Source: Shimia sp040225985 (GTDB taxonomy: Bacteria; Pseudomonadota; Alphaproteobacteria; Rhodobacterales; Rhodobacteraceae). Taken from it: DNA of 64,000 nt. The translations under genes and the position numbers were made by a program. The stretch covers positions 1 through 64,000 of the forward strand of contig NZ_JBBPEU010000006.1 in the NCBI RefSeq assembly GCF_040225985.1, in the 5' to 3' direction. The notes beneath the pieces are model-generated. The model was given only the letters and a program-made list of their open reading frames with translations. It was not told where the DNA came from and did not search any database. Position 1 is the first letter of the stretch, and each line of letters starts with the position of its first letter. This document shows, piece after piece, positions 61,569 to 64,000 of this stretch.

Positions 61569-62044
61569 GGGGCCTCCTGCGGGGTGGCGCTGCCCGGGCG
61601 CAGCACAAGGCTATGGTCTTGCGAAACCAGCGCGGCGTCAATCAATGGCGCGATCCGACCCCAGTCGCCGCCCGCCAGCCCTGCGCCGATCAGAGGGTAT
61701 CCGATCCGCGCCCCGTCAAACCGCGCCGCGACGGTGTCGAAACACCGGGACAGCGCGTCGTACTCCACAAGGGGCAGGGGGCCCTCGAACCGGAACTGGG
61801 TATAGGCATTGACGATGGTCAGGCGTTGCCCGCCGACCCCGACCTCGGCACAGGAAACCTCGCCCAGCTTGGTCGCATCGCCGAAACCGGTGGCGCGATC
61901 CGCTGCCAGGGCCTCGGGGAACGCCTCGGCAATCGCGCGCGCCACGCCCGCGCCCATGGCATGAAAACAATTACAGCCATGCACGATCACATCGAACCGT
62001 CCGGCCCGCGCCAGCGCAATCAGATCCCCCTCGACAACCTGCAT
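61565..62044 (-). CDS. Macro-domain protein (ADP-ribose binding, ALC1/TARG1-like group)
   Basis: A 159-residue protein consisting of one macro domain, which binds ADP-ribose and often removes it from proteins or nucleic acids or hydrolyses ADP-ribose-1-phosphate. DVIVHGCNCFHAMGAGVARA is the diagnostic loop, and IGYPLIGAGLAGGDWGRIAP is the second conserved region. This wording is closest to the ALC1/TARG1/phage-type group. Its stop overlaps the EEP gene by 4 bases. Confidence 0.88.
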   Translation of the reverse strand: MQVVEGDLIALARAGRFDVIVHGCNCFHAMGAGVARAIAEAFPEALAADRATGFGDATKLGEVSCAEVGVGGQRLTIVNAYTQFRFEGPLPLVEYDALSRCFDTVAARFDGARIGYPLIGAGLAGGDWGRIAPLIDAALVSQDHSLVLRPGSATPQEAP

Positions 62045-62071
62045 GGTCAGGCCCTTGCCGGACGGCGCACA

Positions 62072-62104
62072 CCGCCCCCTGTCTTCATCTTGCCAAAAAT
62101 ACTC
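62072..62104 (-). repeat. 3'-end element, copy after the dehydratase gene
   Basis: On the minus strand: GAGTATTTTTGGCAAGA followed by TGAAG and GGGGGCGG. The TGA stop of the dehydratase (62105-62103) overlaps its first base. Same orientation as the gene it follows; compare 32608 and 47356. Confidence 0.65.
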
Positions 62105-63077
62105 AAATCTCCCGCGTCAACGCGGTGCGGAACATCTCGGCATCGACATTGCCGCCGGTGCAAACCGCGATCACGGCATCGCCTTCGATCCGGTCTCCAT
62201 GGAACAAGGCCGCCGCCAGCGCCGCCGCGCCGCCCGGTTCCACCACGATCTTGAGCCGCGCAAAGGCCAGCGCCATGGCACGCAGGCAGTCCTCTTCACT
62301 CACGACAAGGCCGGGGCCACACAGGCGTTGCATGATCGGAAAGGTGATTTCGCCGGGGGCGGGGGTGATGATCGCGTCACAAATGCTGCCCGACAGCTCC
62401 GCGTTCTGCTCGATCCGCCCACTGGCCAGCGACCGGGCCACATCGTCGAACCCTTCAGGTTCGACCGGGCGGGCGCGCAGCCCCGGCGCGTCGGCCTCAA
62501 GCGCCAGCGCGATCCCTGACGTTAGCCCGCCGCCACCGCAACAAACCAGCACATCGGCCTGTGCCACACCCGCGTCACCCGCCTGTTGCGCGATCTCAAG
62601 ACCGGTTGTGCCTTGCCCCGCGATGACCTGCGGTTCGTCATAGGGTTTGATCAGTGTCAGCCCCCTCTCTCCCGCGATTTTGTCGCCCACGGCCTCGCGG
62701 CTCTCACCGCCTGCGCGATCGTACAGAACCACCTCGGCCCCCAAGGCACGGGTGTTGTCGATCTTCATCTTCGGGGCATCGGCGGGCATGACGATTACGG
62801 CAGGTGCGCTATGGGCTGCCGCGGCCATGGCCACGCCCTGCGCATGGTTGCCGCTGGAAAAGGCGATCACGCCGCGTGCGCGGGTTGCCGCGTCAAGGGC
62901 CGACACAGCCGACCAGCCACCGCGAAACTTGAACGAACCGGTATGTTGCAGGCATTCGGGTTTAACGAACAGCCGCCGGCCCGCGATCTCGTCCAGAAAG
63001 GGCGAAGACAGCAAAGGCGTCTTGCGGGCATGGCCCTCAAGCCGCGTGGCGGCGGCGCGGATCATCTCGATATTCAT
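62103..63077 (-). CDS. PLP-dependent threonine/serine dehydratase-family enzyme
   Basis: A 324-residue fold-type II PLP enzyme. The Schiff-base lysine is in HTGSFKFRGGWSAV; SSGNHAQGVAMAA, VVLYDRAGGESREAV and VCCGGGGLTSGIALALE are the cofactor-binding segments. Relatives include threonine dehydratase, serine racemase and the EutB enzyme of hydroxyectoine breakdown; the substrate is not clear. No regulatory ACT domain is present. The ATG at 63077 overlaps the upstream stop (ATGA). Confidence 0.82.
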   Translation of the reverse strand: MNIEMIRAAATRLEGHARKTPLLSSPFLDEIAGRRLFVKPECLQHTGSFKFRGGWSAVSALDAATRARGVIAFSSGNHAQGVAMAAAAHSAPAVIVMPADAPKMKIDNTRALGAEVVLYDRAGGESREAVGDKIAGERGLTLIKPYDEPQVIAGQGTTGLEIAQQAGDAGVAQADVLVCCGGGGLTSGIALALEADAPGLRARPVEPEGFDDVARSLASGRIEQNAELSGSICDAIITPAPGEITFPIMQRLCGPGLVVSEEDCLRAMALAFARLKIVVEPGGAAALAAALFHGDRIEGDAVIAVCTGGNVDAEMFRTALTREI

Positions 63078-63910
63078 GTCCTGCGCTCCATGTCTGCAAT
63101 CCATTGGCGCAGGGCCGCGACCGACTCGGGTTCATCCAGAAACGGCACATGGCCGCGATCCGGCACTGTGGCCGCGATCAGCGGTTGCCGTTGCGCCATC
63201 TCGTCCAGCGTGTCGGCACTCATCAGGTCAGAGTTCGCGCCGCGAATGGCGGCCAGCGGCATCCCCGCCAGCCCGTCGTAGAATGGCCAAAGGTCCGGCG
63301 CCTCGGCCTTGGGGTCGAACGTCGCCAGGACCGCGTCGCGCAGTTTCGGGTCATAATTGATGGTCAGCCCGCCCTCGACCTCGATGAAGTGATGTTCCAC
63401 CTCTTCGCGCCAGCGGCTGTCGGGCACATTGGCAAAGCCCGCCATGCGCGTGCCGATGATATGCTGCGCCTCGTCCAGCGTTTTCCAGACAGGGTTCAGC
63501 CCGACAAAAGTGACCACCACCTCAAGCCCGGCGGTTTCGATCACCGGACCGATATCGACAAAACACACCCCCAGCATCCGGTCGCGCGCCATCGCGCCCA
63601 GGGTCAGTGCGATCAACCCGCCGCGCGAGGTGCCCAGAAAGGCGGCTGCCTCAAGTCCCAGATGATCCATCAGTTCCAGCACATCCTGCGCCTCGCGCGG
63701 GACGGAATAAGTCATGAAATCCTCGGCCCAATCCGACTGGCCGCGCCCGCGATAATCGGGCCGGATCACGCGGCAGCCCTGCAGGGCGGGCATGGCATAG
63801 TCAAAATCGCTGCCATTGCGGGTCAGGCCCGACAGGCAGATCACGGGCAGGCCATCGCCCTCGTCGGTGTAGTAAAGGGAAAGGCCGTCAGAACTGGCAA
63901 AACGGGGCAA
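63074..63910 (-). CDS. Alpha/beta-hydrolase
   Basis: A 278-residue alpha/beta-hydrolase. The nucleophile Ser is in FLGTSRGGLIALTLGAMA and the catalytic His in PDRGHVPFLDEPESV; PVICLSGLTRNGSDFDYAMP is the oxyanion-side segment. The start is TTG at 63910 with AGGAG ahead, two bases downstream of the previous gene's stop. It resembles general esterases and lactonases; a specific substrate cannot be named. Confidence 0.8.
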   Translation of the reverse strand: MPRFASSDGLSLYYTDEGDGLPVICLSGLTRNGSDFDYAMPALQGCRVIRPDYRGRGQSDWAEDFMTYSVPREAQDVLELMDHLGLEAAAFLGTSRGGLIALTLGAMARDRMLGVCFVDIGPVIETAGLEVVVTFVGLNPVWKTLDEAQHIIGTRMAGFANVPDSRWREEVEHHFIEVEGGLTINYDPKLRDAVLATFDPKAEAPDLWPFYDGLAGMPLAAIRGANSDLMSADTLDEMAQRQPLIAATVPDRGHVPFLDEPESVAALRQWIADMERRT

Positions 63911-63911
63911 G

Positions 63912-64000
63912 TCAGGCTCCTGTCAGGTCGGGAATGGTCGTAAGGTCGGAAAGGATGTTGTGCGGGGTCCAGGGCAGGCGGTCGACGGGGTCGCCCGCGC
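63912..64000 (-). CDS. Partial gene (C-terminus), possible HAD-family hydrolase
   Basis: Only the last 29 codons are visible, ending GDPVDRLPWTPHNILSDLTT then IPDLTGA. It has no diagnostic motif. The wording weakly resembles the end of HAD-type phosphatases, but this is a guess. It overlaps in spacing with the hydrolase gene (1 base between stop and start), so it is probably the first or an early gene of the minus-strand run. Confidence 0.3.
   Translation of the reverse strand, partial: AGDPVDRLPWTPHNILSDLTTIPDLTGA

Overview
Organism: the window reads as GC-rich alphaproteobacterial chromosome of the Rhodobacteraceae (roseobacter) type. Evidence is the set of housekeeping blocks (priA/fsa/DUF484/xerC; ruvCAB followed by the tol-pal locus, tilS and ftsH; fhs/chorismate mutase/folD), a DUF1127 protein, an 8-oxoguanine deaminase, HyuA/HyuB with a branched-chain-type ABC transporter, and a short GAGTATTTTT-type element at several gene 3' ends. 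This is inference from gene content, not a database match. There is no rRNA, CRISPR array, insertion sequence, prophage or plasmid function; the whole window looks chromosomal. Layout: 1-4000 (+) holds the end of glutaryl-CoA dehydrogenase, an aldehyde dehydrogenase, 3-hydroxyacyl-CoA dehydrogenase and a glutamate-type dehydrogenase. 3989-13772 is a divergent unit: an AraC regulator (-) facing hyuB-hyuA-livGFHMK (+), with a three-fold 22-bp-phased repeat in the shared promoter. 13854-18026 has a quinone oxidoreductase, an XRE regulator, a HisN-type phosphatase, 8-oxoguanine deaminase and two identical tRNA-Gly(GCC). 18161-25432 has two small membrane/exported proteins, proC, xerC, DUF484, fsa, priA and a TsuA-like sulfur transporter. 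25549-30014 has two multidrug-type membrane transporters, prmA and small proteins. 30347-42711 (+) is a nearly unbroken run: ruvCAB, an unknown gene, thpR, ybgC-tolQRAB-pal-cpoB, tilS, ftsH. 42800-47339 has tam, a MOSC protein, fhs, chorismate mutase and folD. 47409-53434 has a thioesterase, a membrane-bound LytTR regulator, and a three-gene minus-strand unit (SqrR/BigR-like thiol repressor, Lhr-type helicase, PdeM), then a DUF1254/DUF1214 exported protein. 53453-64000 is one long minus-strand catabolic run with tightly packed or overlapping genes: HAD-like fragment, hydrolase, PLP dehydratase, macro-domain protein, endonuclease-like EEP protein, PcaD-type hydrolase, esterase, PcaB, drug-efflux MFS, zinc alcohol dehydrogenase, unknown gene, enolase-superfamily enzyme. 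How the genes work together: the first block fits glutaryl-CoA to acetoacetyl-CoA catabolism. The hyu-liv operon couples import of an unidentified small amide or hydantoin-like compound to ATP-dependent ring opening. The tol block builds the envelope-spanning Tol-Pal machine. fhs and folD supply one-carbon tetrahydrofolates. The minus-strand run resembles a catabolic island with partial beta-ketoadipate functions. The most interesting items are regulatory: the 22-bp-phased triple repeat, the recurring 3'-end element, a SqrR-like repressor placed in front of a DNA-repair helicase pair, and a macro/EEP gene pair inside the catabolic run. No fully convincing undescribed system was found.
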